A DNA stretch of 62,219 bases, from positions 1-62,219 of the forward strand of contig JAXMHQ010000031.1 in NCBI GenBank assembly GCA_046346665.1, given 5' to 3'. The notes under the pieces are model-generated. The model ran no database searches. It saw only the letters and a program-made list of their open reading frames with translations, and had not been told where the DNA came from. This DNA comes from JAXMHQ01 sp046346665. Its GTDB lineage: Bacteria; Verrucomicrobiota; Verrucomicrobiia; Limisphaerales; JAXMHQ01. Position numbers and translations under genes: made by a program. Shown in pieces: positions 32,999 through 42,188 of the stretch (position 1 is its first letter; each line of letters opens with the position of its first letter).

Positions 32999-35596
32999 TT
33001 ACGATCCTGGCGGGTGGGCGGGGGTGGGGATCAATTCGACGGCCTGGATCATGGCGTCGTGGCCGGGGGTGGAGGTGAAGCGCAGTTCGACGACGCCGTT
33101 TTGGGGGCGGATGCCGGGGAATTCGCGGACATAGGCGCGGAACGTGCCGGTTTGCTTTCGCACCTCGAGATTTTCGATCACGGTTTTTCCGTTGATGGCG
33201 ACGGTGGTGGGGCGGGTGACGGGGTCCCATTTGCCTTCGCGTTCGACCCACGGCGTTTCGGGGGTGTCGGCCCAGTGCAGCCGGACGAGGTATTCGCCGG
33301 GGCCGGCGGTGAGGTTGACCCGGAACTCGGGCGCGTGGACGCCGTAGCGGTAGATTTCCTCGTCGCGCGCGCCGCCGATATACATGCTGCGGCGCTGCTG
33401 CCACCAGGTGCGGGCGACGGTGTCGACGCCGAATCCAAGCCGCGTGACAAACTCCGTTCCCGGCCGCCAGGCGTTTCCATCCGAATCGACAAAATCCTCC
33501 CGCGCCGTCCGTCCGAAAATAAGCCGCTGCGGTTCCGTGGGTCCGCCGCCGGAGCCGAATCCGGCGTCGCCCGTGGCCGCCGAAAACTGCGCGGAATCGA
33601 GCCGCACGGATGCGCCGCGCGTGAGCGGGTTCCCGCCGCCGCGCGCGACGATTTTGAGTTCATGCGTGCCCGGCGCGAGTCCCTTCTTCACGAACAACAA
33701 CTGCCGGTGTCGGGCGGACGGGCTCCAGCATTCGACCAGGGTTGGTTCCTTCGTCCCATCGACGAAGATATCGGCCCAGCCGCCGTCAGGCGCGACTTCG
33801 CCGAGGAGCGCGACGCGGTTGCCGTCGAACCGGAACACGGCGGCGGCGCCGGGTTTGTTTGCGGTCCGGACGGAACCCTGGAATGCCTCGGGATGTTTTT
33901 CCGTGATCCAGTCGCCGGAACACTCGAACGCGAGGTCATCCGCGGCTTTTTGCGGGTCCGCGCCTTCGATCTGGACCTGGGTTTTGCCGTCGTGCCGGAT
34001 GACGACGATGCAATCGCCGTTGGACAGCGGTTTCACGGTGAACCCGACGGCGTCGAGGTCGCGGCGTTCGGGGAGCGTGGCGCCATTGGCTGTCACGGAC
34101 CCGGGGTGGAACGCGAGGCGGAGGACTTCCTGGGCGCCGCTGGGGGCGTCGAAGGTGGAGTAGCGGATGGAGCCCGGTTCGTAGCGGACGTCTTTGATGA
34201 CGGAGGTGGAGCGGACGATGTGGTTTTCTCTGTTAGGCGCGAAGGATTCGGGGAGCCAGGCGATGGCTTCGAGCACCTGGCAGAGCGGCCAGGGGTGGGC
34301 GAGGTTGGACCATTCGCCGGTGGCGACTGCGTCGCCCAGCAGTCCGTCCTTCACCACGCCGTCCGGCAGGCTGTCGTAGGTGGCCATGAGCATCATGCGC
34401 CTGCCGATTTCGCGGGCCCAATCGCTGTCGGCGAGCGCGGCGTAGCGGAGCAGGGTGGGTCCGGCGGTGTATTGGTTGTAGGAGAGGGAGGTGCCGCAGC
34501 AGACGGAGGATTCGGGAAAGGCCCAGGCGCCGCTGTAGACGTCGCCGCGCGAGGCGGGGTCGGCGCTGTTGCGATTCCAGACGAGCGACAGGATGTTGCG
34601 GACGTCGGTTTTCCAGCCGGGATAGGCGGCGGGATATTTCAGGATATGATCGGCGCACATCGAGACCATGCCGCACATCATGGGGTTGTCCCAATCCCAG
34701 TAGGTGCGGCCCCAGGTGTCGTTGACCCACCAGGCGGGGAGCATTTGCTGGTTGAGAAACCGGCGCCCGGCATCGCGCGCCTGGACGAGGCGCTGATCCT
34801 GGCCGGTGTAACCGAGTGCGATGAGGTCATCGAGAAAATCGACAATGATGCAGGTGGTGCCGGTGAGGACATCCGACCAGCCGACGACGGACGGGTCGAC
34901 GTAGCGGTTCCAGGGGGAGATTTGGGGATCCTTGAGCTGGCATTTGGCGGCGAAGACGTCGCCCCAATGCCGGGCCATTTCGAGGTAGCGGGGGTTACCG
35001 GTCAGTTTATAGGCGCGGAGCACTTCGATGCCGGTGATGGCGCACAGGTCGAGTTGATTGCGGCCGGTGGGGTCGCATTTGCCATAGGCCTTGCCTTTGG
35101 TGGGGGTGCTAATCGGGAACAGCGGCCAGTCGGCGTCGGCGGGTGTCAGTCCGTAGTCGAGGATGTAATCGACGGTGAGCGGGATATAGACGAACGCGAT
35201 CGGGTCGCCGCTGTATTGGTAATAGGCGGTCAAACCCTTGATGGTGCTCCAGGCGCGCGCGCAGAGGTCGCCGCACATCCAATCCGTGGTCGGCGGAATG
35301 ACGATGGTGCCGTCGGGCTGGATGGACCAGTGGGAATTGTAGATGAAATCGGGGGCGGCCATGACGGCCTTGGGTGGGGCGACCCAGGGGTAGCGTTTGC
35401 AGACGTTGACGGCGATGTTGAGTCGTTCGTCGAGTTGCCCGTTCAATCCCTGGTACCACGGCGCGATGACGCCTTGGGCATCCTCAACGGTGGGATGGGC
35501 GTAGTAGGCCGGGAGAGTGGCTGCGGGCGAACCGTTGATGAACAGGGCGGCGGCGAGGGTGATGAAACTGCGGTCGAAAGCTGATTGAGGAAGCAT
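32999..35596 (-). CDS. Secreted multidomain (alpha/alpha)-toroid protein with malectin-like C-terminus
   Basis: 865 aa from the Met at 35596; the frame opens 11 codons earlier. The signal peptide (about 5-27) is followed by a helical toroid (30-460) with ARAWSTIKGLTAYYQYSGDP, DLCAITGIEVLRAYKLTGNP and SSVCCGTSLSYNQYTAGPTL, then a beta segment (470-545) shared with the 31251 gene, a jelly-roll-like domain (550-660) and a malectin/CBM-like domain (670-865) with YRYGVHAPEFRVNLTAGPGE and GVVELRFTS. The order fits a polysaccharide-active enzyme with binding modules. I cannot name its family; the toroid could equally be a beta-L-arabinofuranosidase-like or a lyase fold. Confidence 0.6.
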   Translation of the reverse strand: MLPQSAFDRSFITLAAALFINGSPAATLPAYYAHPTVEDAQGVIAPWYQGLNGQLDERLNIAVNVCKRYPWVAPPKAVMAAPDFIYNSHWSIQPDGTIVIPPTTDWMCGDLCARAWSTIKGLTAYYQYSGDPIAFVYIPLTVDYILDYGLTPADADWPLFPISTPTKGKAYGKCDPTGRNQLDLCAITGIEVLRAYKLTGNPRYLEMARHWGDVFAAKCQLKDPQISPWNRYVDPSVVGWSDVLTGTTCIIVDFLDDLIALGYTGQDQRLVQARDAGRRFLNQQMLPAWWVNDTWGRTYWDWDNPMMCGMVSMCADHILKYPAAYPGWKTDVRNILSLVWNRNSADPASRGDVYSGAWAFPESSVCCGTSLSYNQYTAGPTLLRYAALADSDWAREIGRRMMLMATYDSLPDGVVKDGLLGDAVATGEWSNLAHPWPLCQVLEAIAWLPESFAPNRENHIVRSTSVIKDVRYEPGSIRYSTFDAPSGAQEVLRLAFHPGSVTANGATLPERRDLDAVGFTVKPLSNGDCIVVIRHDGKTQVQIEGADPQKAADDLAFECSGDWITEKHPEAFQGSVRTANKPGAAAVFRFDGNRVALLGEVAPDGGWADIFVDGTKEPTLVECWSPSARHRQLLFVKKGLAPGTHELKIVARGGGNPLTRGASVRLDSAQFSAATGDAGFGSGGGPTEPQRLIFGRTAREDFVDSDGNAWRPGTEFVTRLGFGVDTVARTWWQQRRSMYIGGARDEEIYRYGVHAPEFRVNLTAGPGEYLVRLHWADTPETPWVEREGKWDPVTRPTTVAINGKTVIENLEVRKQTGTFRAYVREFPGIRPQNGVVELRFTSTPGHDAMIQAVELIPTPAHPPGS

Positions 35597-35684
35597 GGGC
35601 TGGGGTTGAGCGGAAAACCCTGGAAGCACCCGGAAAACGGTGGCGGCCGGCGGGGTGTACCCCCCGGCCCCGCCCGAGGGGGAA

Positions 35685-37694
35685 TTACCGGCTGAGCCGG
35701 TAGAATTTGGCTGTATTGCCCGCGCTGATGTTGACGGCGTTATTGGTCACGCCGGGCATGGGCGCCCAGGAGCCGGACACGAGGGTGTCGGACTGTTCCA
35801 GCGTGTAACCGACGTAGCTGGCAGGCCAGGAGACGGTGGCTCCGCTGCCGGTTTTGGCGATGGACAGGCTGGGTTTGGTGGCGTAGCTGGGGACGAGGAT
35901 GCCGGTCGATTTCGGTCCGCCAAGGCCGGTGAGTTCATCCGAAGCGAGGGCGCGGTCCACGAACGCGACGCTGGCGAGGTAGAGTTCGTGGTCGTAATAG
36001 CTCGGGGTATCCCCTTCGTTGAAGAGCAGCAGGTCGGGGCCGGCGTCCTGGTTCGAGTAGATGCTCCAGCGGCCTTCGAGGCCGTCGGCTGCGCGGGATT
36101 TCACGTTCACGCCATTGACGTAGTAAGTGAGCGTGTTGGCTTCGAGGTCGGCGACGAACGCCAAGCGATACCACGTGTCCGGCGCCATGGTGCCCGCGGC
36201 GGAGTAGCCGCCGCCGCCGATGCCGATCGAGCCGTCCAGGGCCAGGAAGAAGTCGGCGTCGTTGAGGTTATAGGGATCGGTGTTGAAGAACGGAACGATC
36301 CAATCCTTGACCCAGGTGCTGGGAACGAGGATGTCCATGAGGAGCGTGTAGCGGTTGATGCCGGCGCTGCCGCTGACATTGGGTCCGCTGTTGACGAATT
36401 CGAGCAGGTAGCCGTCCGTGTCGAGGTCGAAGGCCGGGACGTGCATGTATTTGGCGGGGGAGCCGTTGATGTTCGGGACGGTGCTGCCGTCGGTGGTTCC
36501 GAACGAGGTGATGAACGGCGTATTGAAGGGGTCGGCGTAGGACATGATGCCGGTTCCGAGAGCGGGGCTGAGGTCGCCGCTGGTGAAGCGCCATTCGTAG
36601 CTGGTGTAATTCTGGACCTTGAAGGTGGTGGAATTGGTGACGCTGAGGCTGCCGTTGCCGGCGACGAGCGAGTAGGTGTGGGTGGATCCGCTGCGGAGCA
36701 GGCCGCCGCTGGAGAAGCTGACGTTGATGCCGGCGCCGAGGACGTTGACCGTGGCCGGGACGGGAGCGCCGTCGAGGAGGACCTGGATGGTATTGGTGTC
36801 CACCAGGCCTGTGGGATCGATGATGCTGGCCTTGTAGGAGAATCCGGGTGCGACGTTGGTGGCCCCGTTGGCGGGGCTGACGCCGCCGATTTCGGGGGTG
36901 TCGCTGAAGAGCAGCGGGCTGGGGCTCGCGCTGGCGTCGATCCAGCCGCCCATGCCGGCGATTTCGGCGGTGGTCAGGGCGCGGTTCCAGCACATGATGG
37001 TTCCGACCATGCCCCACTGGTCTTTCCAGCTATCGTCAGCGAAGAGGTTGAAGCGGTTCGGATAAAGGCCGTAGGTGCCATCGACCGGTTGACCGGCGGC
37101 GTCGAGGTAATTGGTTCCGTCGACGTAGACGCGGAAGAAGTTGCCGTTGCTGACGGACCAGACGATGCGGTGCCATTTGGTTTTGTCGATGGTGAGCGTG
37201 GAAAACCCGATATCGCCGGCGCCGATAGTGCCGTCTCCCATGATCCACAGGTCGCCGTCGGATCCGTTCCCGTTGAATGAGGTCTGGAACAAGCTGTTGG
37301 AATCGGTAAGTGCGAATCCGCTGCCCTGCTGGTAGTCGATGAGGATGGTGTATTCATTGACGTAGCTGCCGCCGCCGTTGGGGGAGAAGCCGGGGTCGAT
37401 GGCCATGTAATTCCAGCTGGATTCCTGGAAGATGTCGCCGTCGCTGAACTTGGTGTGCCACGAGTCGACGCCGATGTCGGTCCAGGGACCGAGGAAATGG
37501 GCGCCGTAGGGGGCGTTCATGAACGTGATAGGGTTGCCGATGGTGGCGGCCGCGAGGTTGGTGGTGTTCTGGAATCGCCACAGCCCGGTGATTCCGGACG
37601 GGATGTTGGCGGCGCCGGCGATGCCGGCGGTCGCGAGGGCCAGAAAGACCAGGGCGGCCTTTCTCAGGGTTCGGGAACTGGTTTGGGTGTTCAT
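35685..37694 (-). CDS. Secreted double-LamG protein
   Basis: 669 aa. A signal peptide (about 12-29) precedes LamG domain 1 (about 35-265: GLWRFQN, GGGSYVNEYTILIDYQQ, WHRIVWSVSNGNFFRVYVDG, TTAEIAGMGGW), an Ig-like domain (270-365), LamG domain 2 (370-595: PFFNTDPYNLNDADFFLALD, WYRLAFVADLEANTLTYYVN) and a short C-terminal module ending NTAKFYRLSR. Domain 1 matches the PEP-CTERM protein at 23623; domain 2 and the C-terminus match the nuclease at 21234. It looks like a surface or secreted binding protein with no catalytic motif. It lies in a minus-strand run: pseudopilin, lipoprotein, double-LamG, toroid-malectin. Confidence 0.75.
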   Translation of the reverse strand: MNTQTSSRTLRKAALVFLALATAGIAGAANIPSGITGLWRFQNTTNLAAATIGNPITFMNAPYGAHFLGPWTDIGVDSWHTKFSDGDIFQESSWNYMAIDPGFSPNGGGSYVNEYTILIDYQQGSGFALTDSNSLFQTSFNGNGSDGDLWIMGDGTIGAGDIGFSTLTIDKTKWHRIVWSVSNGNFFRVYVDGTNYLDAAGQPVDGTYGLYPNRFNLFADDSWKDQWGMVGTIMCWNRALTTAEIAGMGGWIDASASPSPLLFSDTPEIGGVSPANGATNVAPGFSYKASIIDPTGLVDTNTIQVLLDGAPVPATVNVLGAGINVSFSSGGLLRSGSTHTYSLVAGNGSLSVTNSTTFKVQNYTSYEWRFTSGDLSPALGTGIMSYADPFNTPFITSFGTTDGSTVPNINGSPAKYMHVPAFDLDTDGYLLEFVNSGPNVSGSAGINRYTLLMDILVPSTWVKDWIVPFFNTDPYNLNDADFFLALDGSIGIGGGGYSAAGTMAPDTWYRLAFVADLEANTLTYYVNGVNVKSRAADGLEGRWSIYSNQDAGPDLLLFNEGDTPSYYDHELYLASVAFVDRALASDELTGLGGPKSTGILVPSYATKPSLSIAKTGSGATVSWPASYVGYTLEQSDTLVSGSWAPMPGVTNNAVNISAGNTAKFYRLSR

Positions 37695-37767
37695 AATCGG
37701 TATTTCGGGGCTGCTTGCGGGTCTGGGTTCAAAAGCAAAACATCTTGTTGCCGGTTGAAGCGCGGGG

Positions 37768-38211
37768 CTAATGAGGTGTGGGGGCCGTCTTGACGGCGCC
37801 CCAGGCGATCAGGTCTTTTTCGTGCGGTGAAACGAGGGCGTTGTGGAGCGGGGCCTTGCACAATTCGCAGACGCCGGAGTTGGACTGGCCGTGCAGTTGG
37901 GGGCGGAGGGTCAGGTGGTGATCCGCCGGGCACAGGAGTCCGACGACGTCCACCAGGGTGTACTGCCCGCATTTCGGGCATTGCCCTTCCATGAAGACGT
38001 CCTTGGTGGTGTAGAACTTGGCGTTGCAATGCTCGCAATAGTAACCGTGCGCGTCGGTCTCGATGGCTTCCATGCCGCTTTTCTTCGAGCAGCCCGCGGG
38101 CAGGAAAAGGGCAAGGAGCGCGAGCACCAGGCACCACGCGCGAAACTTTGCGGGACCGGGAAACCGAAAGATCCGGTCCAGGTCTGCGCAATTCTGGTCA
38201 GGGGTCCGCAT
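37768..38211 (-). CDS. Small lipoprotein with zinc-ribbon-type cysteine pairs
   Basis: 147 aa. A hydrophobic stretch (about 26-38) ends in LFLPAGC (Cys41), a lipobox. The mature part has YCEHC (Cys59, Cys62) and CPKC (Cys78, Cys81), a rubredoxin/zinc-ribbon-like knuckle pair, then a second set, LLCPADHH (Cys94) and VCELC (Cys115, Cys118). So it is an exported or envelope metal-binding protein, or one with structural disulfides. Its start lies 14 bp inside the end of the pseudopilin gene, so the two are probably coupled. I do not know its role; some Verrucomicrobiota carry similar small metal-knuckle lipoproteins next to pseudopilins, but I state that from memory only. Confidence 0.6.
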   Translation of the reverse strand: MRTPDQNCADLDRIFRFPGPAKFRAWCLVLALLALFLPAGCSKKSGMEAIETDAHGYYCEHCNAKFYTTKDVFMEGQCPKCGQYTLVDVVGLLCPADHHLTLRPQLHGQSNSGVCELCKAPLHNALVSPHEKDLIAWGAVKTAPTPH

Positions 38212-39016
38212 CGGTTCCGAGGTAAATCACTTCCGCCCAGTGCGATTCCACGCGGGCGTTGACGAACTCCGCGTGGCCGTCACAGAAGGAAACATTGGCG
38301 CCGTCCGCGCCGTGGTTGTCGACGGAATCCGGGATGTTCTCCCGAGTTCCCGCGTAGCCCGAATCGCCGTCGAGGAACAGGATCGCGCGGCTGGTGCCGG
38401 CGACGGTGTTGGTGAAGGCGAGATTGTTCGTGTAGCGCGAGGTCCAGTGGTAAACCCAGTTCGGAACGTTGTTCAATGTCTTCGGCGTGGGCTTGTAGCT
38501 GTCCGCCCACCAGGCGAACAACTCGTAACTGGATCCCGGGATCTTGGTTTTATTGCCCGCGTATTGCCGCAGATCGCGCAGCACTTTCGGACCGGACGGC
38601 GGCGGATTGGGAATCCAGACATTGTTGCGGACGAAATTTAGCGTATCCGGGCAGACGAACACGTTCGGGTTTGGAATCAGGAGCGGGTAAAGCCAGGACT
38701 GATCGTCGTCCGAGGGGCTGGTGGTGGCGGCGTAACGGCCGTGGGCATCGTCATCCGCGTACATGATGCATCCCAGCACGAGCTGTTTCTGGTTGCTCAT
38801 GCAACTGATGCGGCGGGCGCGTTCCTTGGCCTTGCTGAGGGCGGGCAGCAGCATGGCGGCCAGGATCCCGATGATGGCGATGACGACGAGCAGTTCAATG
38901 AGCGTGAAAGCGGGCGTGGGGGCCTTGATTCGGCTGCCCGTGGTTGTTGTGGAAACCCCTTTCACCCTGTTGGTTCTCGCGCGTTCCATTTTTTGAGACT
39001 GAATTCGGTTTACCAT
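38198..39016 (-). CDS. Prepilin-type (type II secretion G-like) pseudopilin with C-terminal H-x-DG-like motif
   Basis: 272 aa from the Met at 39016; the frame opens 10 codons earlier and Met at 38989 is also possible. The leader is long and basic, and the prepilin motif reads PAFTLIELLVVIAIIGILAA, with Ala rather than Gly before the cleavage-site Phe. The middle is a globular domain with a CMSNQKQLVLGCIMYADD segment. The C-terminus has NHGADGANVSFCDGHAEFV, close to the H-X9-DG signature of the large pseudopilin family of Planctomycetes and Verrucomicrobia. Such proteins may form pseudopili for export or surface display. No assembly ATPase or peptidase gene is in the window. Confidence 0.85.
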   Translation of the reverse strand: MVNRIQSQKMERARTNRVKGVSTTTTGSRIKAPTPAFTLIELLVVIAIIGILAAMLLPALSKAKERARRISCMSNQKQLVLGCIMYADDDAHGRYAATTSPSDDDQSWLYPLLIPNPNVFVCPDTLNFVRNNVWIPNPPPSGPKVLRDLRQYAGNKTKIPGSSYELFAWWADSYKPTPKTLNNVPNWVYHWTSRYTNNLAFTNTVAGTSRAILFLDGDSGYAGTRENIPDSVDNHGADGANVSFCDGHAEFVNARVESHWAEVIYLGTDADP

Positions 39017-39398
39017 GAAAGTTTGGCGTCCAAAGCCCCTTCTCACAAGCCCCCTCTTTAGGGGGGCTCATGCACCCGAGAACAACCGGGAATTTACGGA
39101 GACCAATTTCCAATGGCAGAAGGCAGAGTTGGCGCGTTGCGCCGACCGAGGACGCCGCAGCGCGGCGTCCCTACCAACGGCTATAGTTTTTCTGGGGCAG
39201 CCTGAGCCGTCTCTATGCAGTTCAAAAAAACTCAAACTCACGCAGAGGCGCAGAGGACGCGGAGAATCGCTGAGAACCAACAGCTTTTATCGGGTCACCA
39301 TTTGGTACGTCCTTCGCCGGATGCCTTGCTCTGCGACCCTCTGCGTGCTCCGCGCCTCTGCGTTTATCCCAAAGGAATTTCAACTGAATCGTTCCGGC
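39017..39398. other. Repeat-filled intergenic region (about 380 bp)
   Basis: Three unrelated elements lie here. At 39048-39068 there is a hairpin AGCCCCCT CTTT AGGGGGGCT. At 39151-39176 there is an R1-type palindrome GGACGCCGCAGCGCGGCGTCC. At 39239-39273 and 39329-39371 lie inverted arms (family R5) of GCAGAG words, ACGCAGAGGCGCAGAGGACG against CCTCTGCGTGCTCCGCGCCT. No gene is convincing. Confidence 0.7.
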
Positions 39399-42098
39399 TT
39401 AGTCATCATCCACGGCCCGAACGGCCCATTCCGGATACGGCGCGCCGGATCCTTTCATGGCATGCCACAAAATCCGGTTTAGCAGGTCTTCCGAGCATTG
39501 ATCGGGTTTTTCCAGCGGCAATTTTGCGGAAGCAAGGGCCTGCCGCCGCAACAACGGATCCGAGATCTTCTTCGGCTCGGGGTTCATCTGGTCGAGCGGA
39601 ATGTTGTTCGTCAGCGCCACGAACGGCGTCCAGTCGGGCGTTTCCGTAAAACAATCGGACATCGGCGTCGCGGTGGCGTCCATTTGGTTCATTGGCGGCA
39701 GGCCCAGGATGAGCTCCATGGTGCGCAACAGGCTGGTCTGGTTATATTGGGTCCGGACCACCGCCCCCCGCCGGGTAAAAGGGCTGGCAATGTAGGCGGT
39801 TGTCCGGTAGCCGCTCACATGATCCCAGCCGTCCTGCGGATCGTCCTCGATCGCGAACACGCACGTTTCCCGCCAGAACCGGCTGTGGCTCAAAGCTTCA
39901 AGGATCTGTCCCATCGCCAGGTCGTTGTCTGCCACCTGCGCCGCCGGGGTTGGCGATCCCGCCCGAGTGCCGCTGGTATGATCGTTGGGAAGGCAGACGA
40001 TCACAAAATTCGGGAACTCGCCCTTTTGCTCAAATTCGCGAAGTTCGCCGATAAACTGTGCCGCCCGGAATGCGTCGGGGATGTCGAGGTCCCAGCCCAC
40101 CGTGTTCGTCGCCAGGTGCGGCCCGAGCGATTCGATGCCTGGAACGCTGCGAATCTCGATGGCGCCGGCGCCGGAGGTGAAGTCGCGGTAATAATCGAGA
40201 AATTTCGGTCGTTCGGTGCGGGTGGGATCCTTCCACCGCGTCCGTGTCCAGGCGAATTCGCCGTAATCGCGGAGGGTCCGGCCGTGGGCGAGCACGTTGT
40301 CCCAGATGAATCCCCCGGGCGAATAGGCCAGGGCATCCACCTCGTCTTCACCCATCCCGTCCGGGTAACTGCGCGGAAACCCCGCGAACGATCGTTCCAT
40401 GTAATCGGTCGCCAGCGCCGTGTCCGCCCATTCGTGTCCGTCGGCGCTCAGGATTCCGGAGCAATAGGTGTTGTCCAGCAGGACGAATTCGCGCGCGATC
40501 TTGTGCTGGTTCGGGGTGACCTTTTCGCCAAAGACGCAGAGGGACGGTTCGCCGTTGCCGGATTTCACATCGCCCAGGACCTGGTCGTAGGTGCGGTTTT
40601 CCTTGATGATATAGACGACGTGTTTGAAGACGCTGGGTTCGCCGACGCGTTCGGGGACCGGGCGCGGGGGCTGTCCGGGGCGGGGCGGCAGGGCGGCCTG
40701 GCGGAGCAGGGGGTAACGCAAATTGGCCAGTGCCGTGCGAGTGCCTTCGGCGAGTTCCTTCTTCGACGGCAATTTCACGAGGGAAATCGTGCCCTGGTAC
40801 TGGCGGCTGTTGAATTCAGGGGGTCCGTTGGCGCGGCGCCGCGAACTCACCGCCGCACCTTTCACATTGGCCACCGACAGCAACTCCTCACGTGCATTGT
40901 ACACCACAGCCGCCGGGAACCAGCCGACGGGGATCAGTCCGAGAAGCTCCGATTTTCCGGGCGCGAACCGGAAGACGGCGACGGCGTTTTGGGTGCCGTT
41001 GCAGGCGAACAGGCGTTTGCCCGAATCATCGAACGCCAGCGCGTTGGGCTGGGCGCCGAACAGGTCGCCGGGATTCTGCCGCGCCCACAGGGTTTCCGCT
41101 ACGCGATCGTCCTTTGTATCGATGACGCTGATGGTGTCGCTGCCGGCGTTGGCGACGGCCACCCAGCGGGCGTCCGGGGACACGGCCAGGCCGGAGGCGT
41201 GCAGGCCGGTGAGAATTTCCGAGGCGGCGTCGAGCGTGCCGGGCGCGTTGGTGCCGGCGGCGAGGTTGATGACGGAGACCGACCCTTCGCTCGCAATGTG
41301 CCGGACCGGGTCCACGCGCACCAGCGTTCCGAGCCCGGCCGGGCCGGTGACATCGCCCGGTCCCGGCCGCCGCCCGCCCCAGTTGCTCACGTAAACCTTG
41401 CGCCCCGCCAGGGCGACGTCGCACGGCGCCACACCCACCGCCCACAACCGCAGCACCCGTCCGTCGGCCGCGTCCAGTTCCGCCAGCCGGTTCGACACAT
41501 TCAACGCTACGTAGAGGCGCCGGCCGTCGCGCGACACCGCGATGCCGGACGGAATGTCCTTGGGTCGCGCCGCATTGCCGGATTCCGGCAGCGGGAGGCT
41601 GCGGATGCCGGAGACGGCGCGGTTCGTGACGCCAAACACCTTGATGCTGCCCTCCACGTTCGAAAGATAAATCCGGGTTCCATCCGGCGAAAACGCCAGG
41701 CCCATGTAGCTGAGCTGGCCCTCCTTGTCGGGCTCCAGGATCTGTTGCGATCGCGGCGCTGCGGCGGGATCGGTTTCGGACGGCAGCGGGACCCGTTGCA
41801 GCACCTGGCCGGACCGGGGATCGATGACGACGAGCTCGGCGGTTTTTCCCGCGGTCACCAGCAGGCGCCCATCCGGGCTCAGGGCGAGCGCCTGCGGGCG
41901 CAACCCCGGCAGTTCCACCTGCAGCCCCCACGGCGTGAGCACCTGGTTCACCGGCGTCGAAAAACGGTTGGTGCCCGTCCGGCCCACGTTGTCGAAGGTG
42001 GAAAAGTCCGACGCGGCCGCCGTGGCGGGACTGTGCGACGCGACCCAGGCCGCGGCGAGGAGAACGGAGGGAGAACGGATCGGGAGAAGAAGTTTCAT
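39399..42098 (-). CDS. Secreted YncE-type beta-propeller fused to a phosphoesterase
   Basis: 899 aa from Met at 42098, which gives the signal peptide (about 5-30). Residues 45-410 are a propeller of YVTN/YncE-like repeats (LALSPDGRLLVTAGKTAELV, AVSRDGRRLYVALNVSNRLA, AVSPDARWVAVANAGSDTIS). Residues 480-830 match the phosphoesterase (phospholipase C-like) family: VVYIIKENRTYDQVLGDVK, LLDNTYCSGILSADGHEWAD, VIVCLPNDHTSGT and CVFAIEDDPQDGWDHVSGYR. The metal ligands of that family lie in these segments. It should hydrolyse phosphate mono- or diesters outside the cell. A perfect Pho-box-like direct repeat is 73 bp upstream. Confidence 0.85.
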   Translation of the reverse strand: MKLLLPIRSPSVLLAAAWVASHSPATAAASDFSTFDNVGRTGTNRFSTPVNQVLTPWGLQVELPGLRPQALALSPDGRLLVTAGKTAELVVIDPRSGQVLQRVPLPSETDPAAAPRSQQILEPDKEGQLSYMGLAFSPDGTRIYLSNVEGSIKVFGVTNRAVSGIRSLPLPESGNAARPKDIPSGIAVSRDGRRLYVALNVSNRLAELDAADGRVLRLWAVGVAPCDVALAGRKVYVSNWGGRRPGPGDVTGPAGLGTLVRVDPVRHIASEGSVSVINLAAGTNAPGTLDAASEILTGLHASGLAVSPDARWVAVANAGSDTISVIDTKDDRVAETLWARQNPGDLFGAQPNALAFDDSGKRLFACNGTQNAVAVFRFAPGKSELLGLIPVGWFPAAVVYNAREELLSVANVKGAAVSSRRRANGPPEFNSRQYQGTISLVKLPSKKELAEGTRTALANLRYPLLRQAALPPRPGQPPRPVPERVGEPSVFKHVVYIIKENRTYDQVLGDVKSGNGEPSLCVFGEKVTPNQHKIAREFVLLDNTYCSGILSADGHEWADTALATDYMERSFAGFPRSYPDGMGEDEVDALAYSPGGFIWDNVLAHGRTLRDYGEFAWTRTRWKDPTRTERPKFLDYYRDFTSGAGAIEIRSVPGIESLGPHLATNTVGWDLDIPDAFRAAQFIGELREFEQKGEFPNFVIVCLPNDHTSGTRAGSPTPAAQVADNDLAMGQILEALSHSRFWRETCVFAIEDDPQDGWDHVSGYRTTAYIASPFTRRGAVVRTQYNQTSLLRTMELILGLPPMNQMDATATPMSDCFTETPDWTPFVALTNNIPLDQMNPEPKKISDPLLRRQALASAKLPLEKPDQCSEDLLNRILWHAMKGSGAPYPEWAVRAVDDD

Positions 42099-42170
42099 GG
42101 CGCGATAACGGGGAAACACTGTCGCAAAACGTTCGGCCGGTCAAATCTTCGATTCTGTCGCTCGCGATGA

Positions 42171-42188
42171 ATGTCCAAGAGATGTCCA
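42171..42188. promoter_or_regulatory. Pho-box-like direct repeat, site 3 (perfect)
   Basis: ATGTCCA (42171-42177), spacer AGAG, ATGTCCA (42182-42188): an exact direct repeat with 11-bp period. It lies 73 bp before the start of the YncE-phosphoesterase gene, in reverse orientation to it. The only other neighbour is the 3' end of the LuxR gene, so the phosphoesterase is the sole likely target. Confidence 0.5.

Noticed and set aside
39028..39045. A fourth Pho-box-like site before the pseudopilin (GCGTCCA-AAGC-CCCTTCT)
   Set aside because: Only the first half-site resembles the motif and the gene has no phosphate link, so it is probably chance.
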